Source: Ardenticatenaceae bacterium (GTDB lineage: Bacteria; Chloroflexota; Anaerolineae; Promineifilales; Promineifilaceae). Taken from it: a DNA stretch of 64,000 nt. Each line of letters opens with the position of its first letter. Positions within the stretch are counted from its first letter, which is position 1. Below the pieces are notes generated by a model. That model searched no databases. It was given only the letters and a program-made list of their open reading frames with translations, and was not told the DNA's origin. The translations under genes and the position numbers were made by a program. Location of the stretch: positions 1 to 64,000 of the forward strand of contig JACKBX010000014.1 of assembly GCA_020634375.1 (NCBI GenBank), written 5' to 3'. Shown here piece by piece: positions 40,822-49,798 of the stretch.

Positions 40822-42031
40822 GCCTATTGACCATTTCCCGAAATAACCTTCTAATGTGTCTACCGCCCTGTCCCATGTCCAGTTTTGCAAGATGTTTGGC
40901 GTCCGGCACATGCTACTCCACCACCATCTCCCTATCCGCCCACAAACGCTGGATGGCCTGCGCAAATTGCGCGGGTCGCGCGCTCGACCAGCAGGCCGGT
41001 TTGCCTCGCAAAATTGTCTCCTGCGTGCCGCCCTCGCGCACCGAAACCACCGGCGTGCCGCAAGCCATTGACTCGATGGGAACCAGGCCAAACGGCTCGC
41101 GGATGGGGGAATAGACTGTAATCATGGCCTGATTATACAGGCTGCGCAACTTTTCCTCGGTGACATTGCCTTCCAAGCGCAATTCCACGCCGTGCCGGCG
41201 GCCAACGCCTCTAAATAAGCCCGCTCCGGCGGATTTTGGAGATTGCTAGCGATGACCAGCGGCGGCCGATTGGCGGCAGGCATTTGCCCCACCGCCTCAA
41301 TGAGAAAGTCGAACCCTTTCATCGGCGTGAGGAGCCAACGGAAAAGAAGAAACGGTTTACCGGCTAAAGCCTCGACTCCAGCAGGAGGAAGTGGCTGAAA
41401 CCAGTCCGTATCCACGCCCAAATAGCAAACCTGCGGAGCCACATCGTAAATTTGCCCCACCGACTGCTGCATGAAGCGTAATTCACCAAAATCAGCCGCG
41501 CTGCCCGTGTGTTTTGGCGGTCAATGCGCCGCACCGTCGCCGCATACCATTTCGGCAGCGGGTCGAGACGATTCAACAACATGCGCCGCGATGAGCTGCT
41601 GTCGTCATAGGGGCGCGGCGGCGGCGTTTCGTACTGCTCGCGCAGCGGTTCCTGCGTAATAGACAGTGGGCATGTGCTGCAAAATCAGTCAGCAAAGATG
41701 GCGCTTTTCAAACTGGCAGGGATGGACAAAGACGACATCGTAGCCGCCCTGGGCAATGTCTTGCGAGATGCGCCGTGTCAGTTTGCGCAGGCGGCGCAAA
41801 TCGGCCAGCCGTACCAACTGGTTTAGACGGCCAAGGGGATTCAAATAGCTTGCTGGGTTGGAAGGGTAAATATGGTGGTGGGTTGCAAACGGCCGTACAT
41901 CGGCAAAATCATGGTTCGCACTGCCCAGCGTAAACACATCAACCTGATGGCGCGGCGTCAGACGTTTGACAAACTCTTGCAGGGCACGTTTCGCTCCCCG
42001 GATGGGAGGTTGTGGTATGGGCAATTCGCAT
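40816..42031 (-). pseudogene. Glycosyltransferase, GT4 family, multiply frameshifted
   Basis: A GT4 enzyme of about 405 residues in several frames. The start MRIAHTT (ATG 42031) and GAKRALQEFVKRLTPRHQVDVFTLG are in different frames. YDVVFVHPCQFEK, VCYLGVDTDWFQPLP, FLLFRWLLTPMKGFDFLIEA and REPFGLVPIESMACGTPVVS (donor-site Glu-x7-Glu) are clear. Breaks are needed near 42010, 41690, 41480, 41190, 40985 and 40925. A 21-bp stretch at 41359-41379 matches an intergenic repeat arm at 28561-28581 exactly and encodes VEALAG. The gene belongs to the same surface-glycan set as its neighbours. Confidence 0.8.
41359..41379. repeat. Copy of the GGCTTTAGCC repeat arm inside a coding region
   Basis: Twenty-one bases here are identical to the reverse complement of 28561-28581, one arm of an intergenic hairpin. 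Here it stands as a single arm within a glycosyltransferase reading frame. Confidence 0.7.
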
Positions 42032-42042
42032 GACGATGAATA

Positions 42043-42114
42043 GTGGTCAGTAACCAGTTGTCAGTAATCAGTATTCAGTTCCACTGGTTACTGAATACTG
42101 ATTACTGGTTACTG
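42043..42114. repeat. CAGTAAT/CAGTATT repeat hairpin
   Basis: Five units (GTCAGTA, ACCAGTT, ATCAGTA, TTCAGT) at 42043-42079 face five inverted units (42081-42114), allowing a stem of about 34 bp with mismatches. It is the same family as 1656-1720 and 4894-4991. Confidence 0.85.
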
Positions 42115-42118
42115 TATT

Positions 42119-43660
42119 TCACGCCATTTCCATATGCGGGGTCAGTTGTTCGCTAAACCAGGCCAGGGCCGGGTCGAAATACTCTGGCTTGTGCCATTCG
42201 CTTTCCAGATCGTCATTGACGTGGTGCGTGGCAACCACTTTGCCAAAGGCATAGCGGCGGATGACCGGATGCAAATACGCAGCATCGTGAGCTGCATCTG
42301 GGTCGGGGTCGCGCTCCACGCTGAAGGATCGCCATCAAAATGGCCGTATTCCAGGCTGATGGTGTAGTAGTGACCATGCGAAGGAAGTAGTCATTGTTAC
42401 GCACATAGTCCATGCGCACATCTTTGTGGTAAACGGCCGTATCATCCTCCACCATCATCGCATCACACAAAAACCGGGCTGCAGAACATCCCCGGTGCGC
42501 CATTGGCGCGACCAATTGCCTGCTTTGTCACCGCCATTGGCGTGGCCTCCACCTGCATACCCGGCCATTCATTCTGATGGTACTTCGCCTCAAGCATATT
42601 GCTTAACGACTGCACATTGTGGCGGAACCCATGAATAAACCCTGACATCGTCTTCCTATAATCGCAAGCCTGCATCAATGTTCCGGCGAAGAAAAGGTTG
42701 GGCACATTAGCCGATTCCATTCGCTCGTCTGTGCGGGAGTTTGTCATCGTGCAACAGCGCCGGTTTGCAAGACTCATCGAAAATAGAGGTGTCCATGCGG
42801 AAACCCGTGCAGAAAATGACGCTATCGTATTCAATCGTCACCGTCTGCCCTTGTGCATGTGCATAGGTGATATTGACATGATATTTATCATCATGTTTCT
42901 CGATCCAGTTGATGCCAGCATCAATAACTGTGTTTTGCGATTTGAGTTGATAAGTATCGAGGAAGTTATTATTCACGGCACGCAAATGGCCCACGTAATG
43001 CGAAGCCCAGGCTAATGTCAAGGAATGCGGGCTAAGTACGTGAATGGCCGCCGTTGTTTCGATCAAGTTATCGGCCGTTTCAAATGCCGAATTACCCTTG
43101 CCTACCACCAACACGCGCTGATTAATATAATCTTCTGGCTTAATCGAGTGGCTTATATAATTTTCGCACAACTCTGCACCGGGAATGTCCGGCACGTAGG
43201 GCTTCGGCACACCTGTCGCCACAATCAAACGCTTGGCTGTGTAGGTATTGCCCTGCGCGTCTGTCACCACAAATTGCTCATTTGCCTTACTTACCTGCCC
43301 AACTTTGGTGCTGTACTTGATGTTCAATTCGTAATGATTAGCAAAATCATTTAGGTAACGCACTAAATCATCAGGATGCGGGAAATATTTCTGGCTATAA
43401 TGCTTGAACATGAAGCGCTCATCATCAGCCAATAACGCATTCCAGTCCCAGCGCAGATTTGTCTCCTGGCTGTGGCTGCCGGTATGCACCTTATTGATGG
43501 AAATCAACATGCGGTGGCGCGGCATCTTAGCAAAAAAGGAGCCGGCTTTATTGGCTCTATCTAAAACAAGATAATCGCGTCCATTTTTCTTTAGGAAATA
43601 AGCTAATTGCAAACCAGCCGGGCCAGCGCCAATTATTAAATAATCCGTGTTTGTATTCAT
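42119..43660 (-). pseudogene. FAD-dependent oxidoreductase (FOXRED2/FMO-like), 3' part frameshifted
   Basis: A two-dinucleotide-domain flavoprotein of about 515 residues. The first 313 residues are intact: DYLIIGAGPAGLQLAYFLKK (FAD site), RMLISINKVHTGS, LIVATGVPKPYVPDIPG and RVLVVGKGNSAFETADNLIE (NAD(P)H site), and VIFCTGF. Past 42,750 the remaining segments continue in other frames: ESANVPNLFFAGTLMQACDYRK, then DAMMVEDDTAVYHKDVRMDYVRNNDYF, then RRYAFGKVVATHHVNDDLESEW. Breaks lie near 42740, 42475, 42370 and 42315. The order of domains matches FOXRED2-like and monooxygenase-like proteins. A role in oxidising a small substrate of the adjacent cassette is possible. Confidence 0.8.
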
Positions 43661-43801
43661 GGGTCTAACACTCCTTCACAAGGTAGCTGCTTGCGAATTC
43701 TCAGTTGATGTGGTGGGGATATAATTCCATTGCCAGATGTACTCTACTGATTATAACTTACGACTGGCCTTACACTTGCAGTCAGGGGACAATAACTATC
43801 T

Positions 43802-44653
43802 ATGGCGTTCGGAATTTTAACCCTCAATTTACACAGTTACCAGGAAGGTAAACGAGATGGCGATTCGATTGCAGAACGCATTCGTAGCCACACCCCAATT
43901 TTTGAGCGCATTGCCTCTACCATTATTGAGTTGGATGTAGACGTGGTTTGTTTGCAAGAGGTGGGTGAATGGCGTGAAGAGTTGGAAACACGGCCGTACG
44001 GACAGGCAGCAAGCAATGCAGCGCGTCATATCCAACAACGCACGGGGAATGCTTATCAGCTTGTGCAAGATTGGTCTCATTATGCCTGGAATACCTGGCG
44101 TGAGGGCACGGCCGTTTTAAGCAAATGGCCCATCCGCAAAAGCGCCTCCCGCTACGTGACGCACAATCAAACAAAGACCTGGTGGAAATCGAGGAACATC
44201 ACAATGGCCCAGGTAGATGTTCCTACAATTGGGCTGGTGAACCTGTTTTCTGTGCATACCGGCTGGTGGGATGACCCGGACGAACCGTTTCAAGCGCAGT
44301 TTGACACGTTGGCGGCTTGGGCAGATGAAGAAGATGGGAAAGGGATCGTGGGCACGTTTCTATGCGGCGATTTTAACATTCCTGCCGGGAGTGCGGGGTA
44401 TACCTACGTGGTGGGCAACGGCCGTTACACAGACCCATACTTGCAAGCCAATCCCAATGGCATGTATGATGCCACCATCGGCCAGCACATTGACGGCTGG
44501 GAAGGCCGCCAGGATGATGCGCAGCGCATTGATTACATTTTTATGAAGTACGGCAGCCACCTAAAAGTTCAATCGGCCAACATTATTTTCACGGAATCGC
44601 GGTACGGCCGTGTATCAGACCATGCTGGTATCTATGCTGTATTTAGCGCTTAG
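43802..44653 (+). CDS. Endonuclease/exonuclease/phosphatase-family protein
   Basis: A DNase I-fold phosphodiesterase of 283 aa. Key residues are in order: Asn in TLNLHSY, Glu in VVCLQEVG, GDFNIPAG (Asp/Asn), DYIF and the final SDHAGIYA His. No signal peptide or membrane segment, so it is cytoplasmic. Such folds act on DNA, phospholipid or inositol phosphates; nothing here distinguishes them. It is a lone plus-strand gene whose stop overlaps that of the convergent DUF998 gene by four bases. Confidence 0.88.
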   Translation: MAFGILTLNLHSYQEGKRDGDSIAERIRSHTPIFERIASTIIELDVDVVCLQEVGEWREELETRPYGQAASNAARHIQQRTGNAYQLVQDWSHYAWNTWREGTAVLSKWPIRKSASRYVTHNQTKTWWKSRNITMAQVDVPTIGLVNLFSVHTGWWDDPDEPFQAQFDTLAAWADEEDGKGIVGTFLCGDFNIPAGSAGYTYVVGNGRYTDPYLQANPNGMYDATIGQHIDGWEGRQDDAQRIDYIFMKYGSHLKVQSANIIFTESRYGRVSDHAGIYAVFSA

Positions 44654-45222
44654 TTCCATACAATTTGACTGACCAACAGCCACATAAAACTAACCAGATA
44701 AAGAACTCTTTGTACAAGACCCTGACCAAGATGGAGCACGGCCGTTTCATCCAACTTAAACAAAATGGACGCGCCCACAACCAAAAACAAAAACACCGTA
44801 TGGAACTGTTTCTCCTGGGGACTGGCAGCGACAATCAAATGGAAGAGAATGCCCAACGTAAAAAGGATTCCTGCTGCCTGGGCAAACAGGGAATGCAGGG
44901 TATCTTCCTGAACTGAATAGGGCATATCTGCCAGAAACGGCCGTGCGCTAAAAAAGCCCGACATCAGCACCGCCAACCCATAAAGCACAACAAACAAGTC
45001 AGGGGAAAACACCTTCCGGGCAGCAGCAAACTTTCCAACAAAAGCAGCCGTGAGCAGCACACCAAATCCGATAAAGCCCAACTGCATAATCCACTGATTG
45101 GGTAGCCCCTGTGCCGCCAAATCACTGATCGTATTCAGCCGCCATGAATAGGCTGGTGGCACAAACAAGTGAGCGATAATGATGACCACCACAAAATAGC
45201 AAACAGAAAAAGCAAACAACAT
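44650..45222 (-). CDS. DUF998-like membrane protein
   Basis: A 190-residue protein with six hydrophobic segments, beginning MLFAFSVCYFVVVIIIAHLF. NTISDLAAQGLPNQWIMQLGFIGFG is characteristic of DUF998-like proteins (also called frag1/DUF998). It follows the FMN-type protein by two bases and is the last gene of the PadR-led operon. Start is ATG 45222. Function unknown. Confidence 0.8.
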   Translation of the reverse strand: MLFAFSVCYFVVVIIIAHLFVPPAYSWRLNTISDLAAQGLPNQWIMQLGFIGFGVLLTAAFVGKFAAARKVFSPDLFVVLYGLAVLMSGFFSARPFLADMPYSVQEDTLHSLFAQAAGILFTLGILFHLIVAASPQEKQFHTVFLFLVVGASILFKLDETAVLHLGQGLVQRVLYLVSFMWLLVSQIVWN

Positions 45223-45224
45223 GA

Positions 45225-45713
45225 TTAGCCTGATGCCACAGAGGCACGCCCCCGTGCTTGCTCTGGATGGCGCATGGTCATCAAAGGAATGCCCACGCCA
45301 TAAGTGATAAAATCGCCAACGGGCTGAATTTCGATCACACACATTGTTGCCAATGTTTCCACATCCGTTTCTAAACCACGCAGCAATAAACGTAAGATGT
45401 CTTGCCCCACCTGCTCTGGGTCAAGTACAGCCGCTTCTCCCGAAAATGTGATCGTCGCCGCCGGGATTTTGATCCACGGCAGCAACGGAATACGCTTTGG
45501 AATCGCCGCCGTCATTGACACATGTGAATTTTGGCGGATGTGGCGTGCCTTCCAGGTATCGCGGCCAGTCACAATGTACACACGATGACCATGCACGGCA
45601 TACACAACGCCAACTGTCCGCGCCTCTCCTTTGGCCGTCACCATCCCCAAAACAGCAAATATTTCCTTCCCAAGTTCTTGCCAAACCACTTCGCTTGCTA
45701 ATTGAAAAGCCAT
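45225..45713 (-). CDS. Pyridoxamine 5'-phosphate oxidase-family (FMN split-barrel) protein
   Basis: A split beta-barrel of 162 aa: EIFAVLGMVTAKGEARTVGVVYAVHGHRVYIVTGRDTWKARHIRQNSHVSMTA in parts matches the PNPOx-like flavin-binding barrel. Family members bind FMN, F420 or heme and reduce small molecules. AGGTG lies before ATG 45713. It is between the [4Fe-4S] membrane protein and the DUF998 protein, so it could be the terminal acceptor of electrons from that ferredoxin (inference). Confidence 0.82.
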   Translation of the reverse strand: MAFQLASEVVWQELGKEIFAVLGMVTAKGEARTVGVVYAVHGHRVYIVTGRDTWKARHIRQNSHVSMTAAIPKRIPLLPWIKIPAATITFSGEAAVLDPEQVGQDILRLLLRGLETDVETLATMCVIEIQPVGDFITYGVGIPLMTMRHPEQARGRASVASG

Positions 45714-45732
45714 TTTTCACCTCTGGTAAACT

Positions 45733-46497
45733 TTACTTTGAAGGGCCAAACGAAAATTTGATGGCCCCCCTGTGGCAGTTATCCACACAAGTCCCGCATA
45801 AAATACATTCCGCGTTTTCCATTTGCTCAACTTGCACCATCGCGTTGACATCCAGACTCATCGGGCAATTTTTGGTGCAAAGTTTGCAGTTGCTACACGC
45901 CGAGGCATCAGCAGTCAATTGCAGGGACGCCCAACCAAAACGGTTGCGAATCCAACGACCGATCATCATAAAAGGGGCCATCCAGCAGATGGTGTGGCAG
46001 CCCGCTCTGCGTCCGGCAAAGATAGCCAGTCCAATAAATAAGGCGATGACAACGTAGTAGATGATGTAAGCAATAAAAATGGGGCGATCTGGCGTGCCCG
46101 CAACGGAGATCCCACTTTGTGTGTGATACAGGAAATCCACGCGGGTATAGCCTCCAGCTTGCACAACCATCCAAATGATCAGGCTGATCCAGGGGATCCA
46201 GACAATCCATTTGATGCGGTCTAGTTTACGGCCGTTCACCTGCCGCAAATTCACCGGTTCAACCATCTCCTGCATTCCCCCGCCCGGACACACCCAGCCA
46301 CACCAGGCGCGGCCCAAAAAGAGCGACGAGAGAAACATCAGCCCAAACATGATCAGGCTGCCATTAACAATACCATTCATCGCCCCATCAATAATGACAT
46401 AGGGCGAAAGAAAATTCATCGTGATCGGGAAAGAAAGAAAGGCCAAAATAACCAAAGCCTTACGAACACGTTGTCGTTTAGGAAGTTGACGAAGCAT
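45733..46497 (-). CDS. Membrane-bound polyferredoxin (NapH/YccM-like 4Fe-4S protein)
   Basis: A 254-residue electron carrier with four to five membrane helices. After helix 2 comes CGWVCPGGGMQEM, the CxxxCP motif of NapH/NosR/CcoG relatives. The C-terminal soluble part has two [4Fe-4S] motifs, CSNCKLCTKNCPMS and CILCGTCVDNCHRG; in the last, Pro is replaced by His. Such proteins move electrons from quinol or the membrane to a cytoplasmic acceptor. AGGAG precedes ATG 46497. The PNPOx-like protein encoded next is a plausible partner. Confidence 0.88.
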   Translation of the reverse strand: MLRQLPKRQRVRKALVILAFLSFPITMNFLSPYVIIDGAMNGIVNGSLIMFGLMFLSSLFLGRAWCGWVCPGGGMQEMVEPVNLRQVNGRKLDRIKWIVWIPWISLIIWMVVQAGGYTRVDFLYHTQSGISVAGTPDRPIFIAYIIYYVVIALFIGLAIFAGRRAGCHTICWMAPFMMIGRWIRNRFGWASLQLTADASACSNCKLCTKNCPMSLDVNAMVQVEQMENAECILCGTCVDNCHRGAIKFSFGPSK

Positions 46498-46517
46498 TTT
46501 GAACTCCTGTTGGGGAT

Positions 46518-47075
46518 TTACGCTGCGGGGATTTCACCGTTACGAATGCGTTGAATGAGCGCTTCGATAAAGGCCAAATTGGCTTGCAACGTGTGCATGC
46601 CTACATCAAGCGTCAACATCCAGAAAAAGAATTCGCGTGGCGACGTCGTATATTCGCTGTATGCCTCAATCTCACGAGGAATCTGTGCGTACCGCGCCAA
46701 TCCAGCACGGATATTGTCCGCTGCCCGCTCAAACAGAGCCAGTATCTCCTCGTCAGCAAGTTGACCGGCAAAAAAGACCTGAATCATATCCGCACTGCGG
46801 TTTTCTTGTGGTGGAAGTGGGGTCGCTAACCACTGGCGCAGCGCTTCCTGCCCAGCAGTGGTAATGTGGTACAGCTTGCGATCCGGGCGTGACTCCTGGT
46901 GAACCATCTCAATATCCACCCACCCCTCTTTATTCATCCGCGAAAGCGTGCGATAAATTTGGCTCTGGTCGGCCGGCCAGAAATGGCGCACAGAGGTATC
47001 GAAAATCTTTTTCAGATCGTACCCAGAATAAGGGCGATAGTTTAAGAAGCCGAGAATGGCCTGTTCAAGTGACAT
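46518..47075 (-). CDS. PadR-family transcriptional regulator
   Basis: A 185-residue repressor with an N-terminal winged helix (LEQAILGFLNYRPYSGYDLKKIFD, SQIYRTLSRMNKEGWV, RKLYHITTAGQEALRQWL) and a C-terminal PadR_C-like dimerisation helix bundle. It heads the four-gene operon with the polyferredoxin, PNPOx-like and DUF998 genes. A long inverted repeat starts three bases upstream of its start codon, so it probably represses its own operon and responds to a small ligand. The leader is very short and no clear Shine-Dalgarno site is visible. Confidence 0.9.
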   Translation of the reverse strand: MSLEQAILGFLNYRPYSGYDLKKIFDTSVRHFWPADQSQIYRTLSRMNKEGWVDIEMVHQESRPDRKLYHITTAGQEALRQWLATPLPPQENRSADMIQVFFAGQLADEEILALFERAADNIRAGLARYAQIPREIEAYSEYTTSPREFFFWMLTLDVGMHTLQANLAFIEALIQRIRNGEIPAA

Positions 47076-47078
47076 AGT

Positions 47079-47140
47079 AAACCCTGTATTATTATGCGAT
47101 TCATCCTATATAGGACTTGTCATATAATAGTACAGGGTTT
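47079..47140. promoter_or_regulatory. Inverted-repeat operator at the PadR operon
   Basis: Arms AAACCCTGTATTATTATG (47079-47096) and CATATAATAGTACAGGGTTT (47121-47140) face each other across 24 bases. The minus-strand TATTATG/TATAT-rich stretches offer -10 candidates within it. The position directly before padR suggests autoregulation. Confidence 0.7.
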
Positions 47141-47215
47141 GTGCCTTGTCAAGTATGAAAAGGTTTCGTTTGTTTGATTATTGGCACATGCAAGGAAATT
47201 GATTCTCTGGGGTGA

Positions 47216-48181
47216 TTATTGTTTGTCTCCAGCCTGGTTCTGCTGCCGAAACCAGGCTGCTGTTTCCCGAATCGCTTCCCGGTGCGGAGTAGGTGTAAAA
47301 TCACCAAAGGTATGGGCATAGTCGCTGTGATCGACAATGAAGGGTGACTCAAATTCGTAAAGCATCTCCTTTAGCTCGCGCATCATCGGGTCGAATAATC
47401 CCAACAAGGTGACAAGAAAAGTTGGCGCGACTTGCACTTTGTACGGCCGTTCCACCTCCTCAAAGATCATGGTCAACATCTGGCGCGTACTCAACGTCTC
47501 AGCATTAGGAATATGCCATGCACGCCCCAGCGCCTCATCCCGTTCACCCAACGTTACAATCCCCTTGGCAAAATCAGGCACATACGTATAGGTGTGCGGG
47601 ACATCCAGATCGCCAATAGTCTGCACGGTTTTGCCAGACATAGCCGCCAAAAAGACCCGGTCGCCCAACATGGCATCAGTTGCGCCTGGCCCATAAAAAT
47701 CCGAACCTCGCCCAATTGTTGCCTGCACTTTGCCAGATTGATGCGCTGCCAACAAAGTTTCCGCCAACTGCTGGCGCAGCTCCCCTTTGCGTGCAGTAGG
47801 ACGATGCGTGTGAGACTCCTTCATGGGAGATTGTCCCTTGCCAAACATATACAAGTTATCAATATAAACTAATCGCGCATTTGCGGCAGCAGCCCCGTCG
47901 ATCAGGTTATCCATGAATATGGGTAATGCCTCAAACCAATAGGGGTAAGACACATTCACAGCGTGAAAGGCTACTGAAGCATCTGCACATACAGCCCGCA
48001 CTTGTTCAACATTGTTAGCATCCGCTCTAACGATTTCCACACCCTGTGGCACGTCAGCTTTTCCACTGCGGTTGACCGCACGCACCCGCTTACCGCGCCG
48101 GACTAATTCATGCACAATAGCATTGCCTGCACCACCACTGGCGCCAAATACCACATGAAGTTGATCATTATTGTTGGTCAT
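47216..48181 (-). CDS. NAD(P)-dependent epimerase/dehydratase-like protein (atypical/extended SDR)
   Basis: A 321-residue Rossmann protein: VVFGASGGAGNAIVHELVRRG, RADANNVEQVRAVC, VYIDNLYMFGKG in the active-site region (Tyr-x3-Lys not in the usual order), and IGRGSDFYGPGATDAM. It is close to the NmrA/atypical SDR group that may reduce or only sense NADP(H). ATG 48181 is chosen as GGAGAG lies four bases before it; an ATG four codons upstream lacks a site. It is third in the TetR-led operon. Confidence 0.85.
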   Translation of the reverse strand: MTNNNDQLHVVFGASGGAGNAIVHELVRRGKRVRAVNRSGKADVPQGVEIVRADANNVEQVRAVCADASVAFHAVNVSYPYWFEALPIFMDNLIDGAAAANARLVYIDNLYMFGKGQSPMKESHTHRPTARKGELRQQLAETLLAAHQSGKVQATIGRGSDFYGPGATDAMLGDRVFLAAMSGKTVQTIGDLDVPHTYTYVPDFAKGIVTLGERDEALGRAWHIPNAETLSTRQMLTMIFEEVERPYKVQVAPTFLVTLLGLFDPMMRELKEMLYEFESPFIVDHSDYAHTFGDFTPTPHREAIRETAAWFRQQNQAGDKQ

Positions 48182-48201
48182 TTTACTCTCCATTGATGAA
48201 A

Positions 48202-48918
48202 CTAATTTTCGTTTTGCAGCGAAAAACCTTCATGATTTCTCGCGAATCGCAATACACCAATTCCAAGAACAAGCAGCCATAAAGGAAGCAAGTAATTGAA
48301 AACTTCGTTCACAGGAAGAACAATGTCAGTTACATTTCGGAACATCTGAATCAAGCCCAGTACAGAAGTGAGCAGTCCCATGTAAGCCATCCAGCGTGGA
48401 AAATGCCTGCTCTTGAACATCGTTACAGCCGTTAACAAGAGCCATAATCCAAAAGTCAGTTCCCCTAAAAACTCACCAATATAGTTGCCCAGATAGACGT
48501 TCAAGCCATTGAAAACGGCCGTTACCACCGCTTGTTGTGCTGCATCAGCCTGCTCGTAAAACGCGGCCAATGCCCAATGGATGCTGGGCCAGCGCATCAA
48601 CCCCAACATAGAAGCCAGGGCCGAAATAGTCGCCATGTGCATGCCCAGACGCATCGTCCCCTCATCGGCCGCTTTCAAAGCATGGTAGGTGCCAATTCCG
48701 GCAGGAACAAAGGCCAGCGGCAAAAAAGCGTAGACAGCCCATATCGCCCGCATCGCATCGCCTCCCCCACGTAGGGCAGGCAGCACCTCGTTAGCCGGAC
48801 CATCAAGCACATCAGGATAATTGAAGGTGATAGCCAGATAGGTAAACACGGCCGTAAATGACAGCGCCCCCACAATCAAAGCCCAACCACCAAACGTAAC
48901 AGCTTTACTCTTAATCAA
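48202..48918 (-). CDS. DUF4386-like membrane protein
   Basis: A 238-residue protein with six to seven hydrophobic segments in the layout of DUF4386 proteins (AGIGTYHALKAADEGTMRLG after the second helix, then FLGELTFGLWLLLTAVTM). Start is TTG 48918, with AAGGAG nine bases upstream overlapping the tetR stop region; no in-frame ATG is near. It is second in the TetR-led operon. Function unknown. Confidence 0.75.
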   Translation of the reverse strand: MIKSKAVTFGGWALIVGALSFTAVFTYLAITFNYPDVLDGPANEVLPALRGGGDAMRAIWAVYAFLPLAFVPAGIGTYHALKAADEGTMRLGMHMATISALASMLGLMRWPSIHWALAAFYEQADAAQQAVVTAVFNGLNVYLGNYIGEFLGELTFGLWLLLTAVTMFKSRHFPRWMAYMGLLTSVLGLIQMFRNVTDIVLPVNEVFNYLLPLWLLVLGIGVLRFARNHEGFSLQNEN

Positions 48919-48919
48919 T

Positions 48920-49621
48920 TTATTCTCCTTTGTCTAGTCCCGCCAGGTGAAGTATGGCATCCACTTCAGCCAGATATAATGCATCGACATCATAAAAAAA
49001 TGGGGCCAGATGATTATAAATTTCCAGCATAACCAAACCGTGTATGCGCCCCCAACCGGCCAGCGCCAGATACAGCACCTGAATAGAAGCAGCATAACCA
49101 TGCTCCCGCTTCCACGTCAACGCCGCCTCACGCAGTGATGGCGCAAGAGAGGCTATTGATGGGGCAAAAGTCAGCGCTCCTGCAATTTCCGCCGCTTCCA
49201 AAATACCGATAATGGTATCCATACCCCGCTTAGCAGCAGGAAGTGTCAATTCCATAGGCGCCTGATAACCTGGGATTGGTGTGCCAAAAATCAAACTATA
49301 CTCTTCTGGATGGGCCAATGCCCATGCCCGATAGGCAACCAACGCCCCCATTAATTGCCCGGCATAATCCGCTTCCCCAACCTTATCACGAGCCAATTCC
49401 AGCGCGTTAGCAAAAGAATTGTAAGAGTCCACAATCAGAGCCGTCACCAGATCGTCGCGTCGGGAATAGTAATTGTAAATTGCCGGAGCGGTTACATTTA
49501 ACTCACGGGCAATTGCCCGCAAAGAAAGCGCAGCTGCGCCATTGGCAGCAATCTGCCGGTACGCAACCGTTTTAACTTCATTAGCAAGATCAATTTGATC
49601 TTCTCTTTTTGGTCTAGGCAT
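48920..49621 (-). CDS. TetR/AcrR-family regulator with WHG-type C-terminal domain
   Basis: A 233-residue repressor with an N-terminal helix-turn-helix (VAYRQIAANGAAALSLRAIARELNVTAPAIYNYYSRRDDLVTALIV in parts), and a C-terminal ligand domain of the WHG type (AYRAWALAHPEEYSLIFGTPIPGY). It starts at ATG 49621, 15 bases from a near-perfect palindromic operator. It heads an operon with the DUF4386 and SDR genes and most likely represses it until a hydrophobic ligand binds. Confidence 0.92.
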   Translation of the reverse strand: MPRPKREDQIDLANEVKTVAYRQIAANGAAALSLRAIARELNVTAPAIYNYYSRRDDLVTALIVDSYNSFANALELARDKVGEADYAGQLMGALVAYRAWALAHPEEYSLIFGTPIPGYQAPMELTLPAAKRGMDTIIGILEAAEIAGALTFAPSIASLAPSLREAALTWKREHGYAASIQVLYLALAGWGRIHGLVMLEIYNHLAPFFYDVDALYLAEVDAILHLAGLDKGE

Positions 49622-49635
49622 CTATCACTCTCCAA

Positions 49636-49667
49636 AATTAAACACTGTAAATATACAGCGTTTAATT
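49636..49667. promoter_or_regulatory. TetR-type palindromic operator
   Basis: AATTAAACACTGTA and TACAGCGTTTAATT face each other around AATA, with 13 of 14 positions symmetric. It lies immediately upstream of tetR. Confidence 0.78.
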
Positions 49668-49713
49668 AATTTTATCAAGCACTAGAATAGAGAAAGCAGA
49701 AGGCAAATAGAAT

Positions 49714-49750
49714 GAGGGCAAAACATCCCTTAGCAAGATGCTTCGCCCTC
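49714..49750. terminator. GAGGGC hairpin downstream of livM
   Basis: GAGGGC at 49714 and GCCCTC at 49745 flank an inner CATC/GATG pair, giving a bulged stem between the end of the liv operon and the TetR operator. It probably ends liv transcription, although no strong U-tract follows. Confidence 0.5.
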
Positions 49751-49798
49751 AATTGCGAGAAGTATACTGGAAATTCGTTGACTTCAACGGGGAGGGAG

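Noticed and set aside
38340..42750. True pseudogene island
   Set aside because: Every break is a one-base length change, conserved residues are kept on both sides of each break, and the block has sharp edges. An assembly problem is the more economical reading, though I cannot exclude real inactivation.
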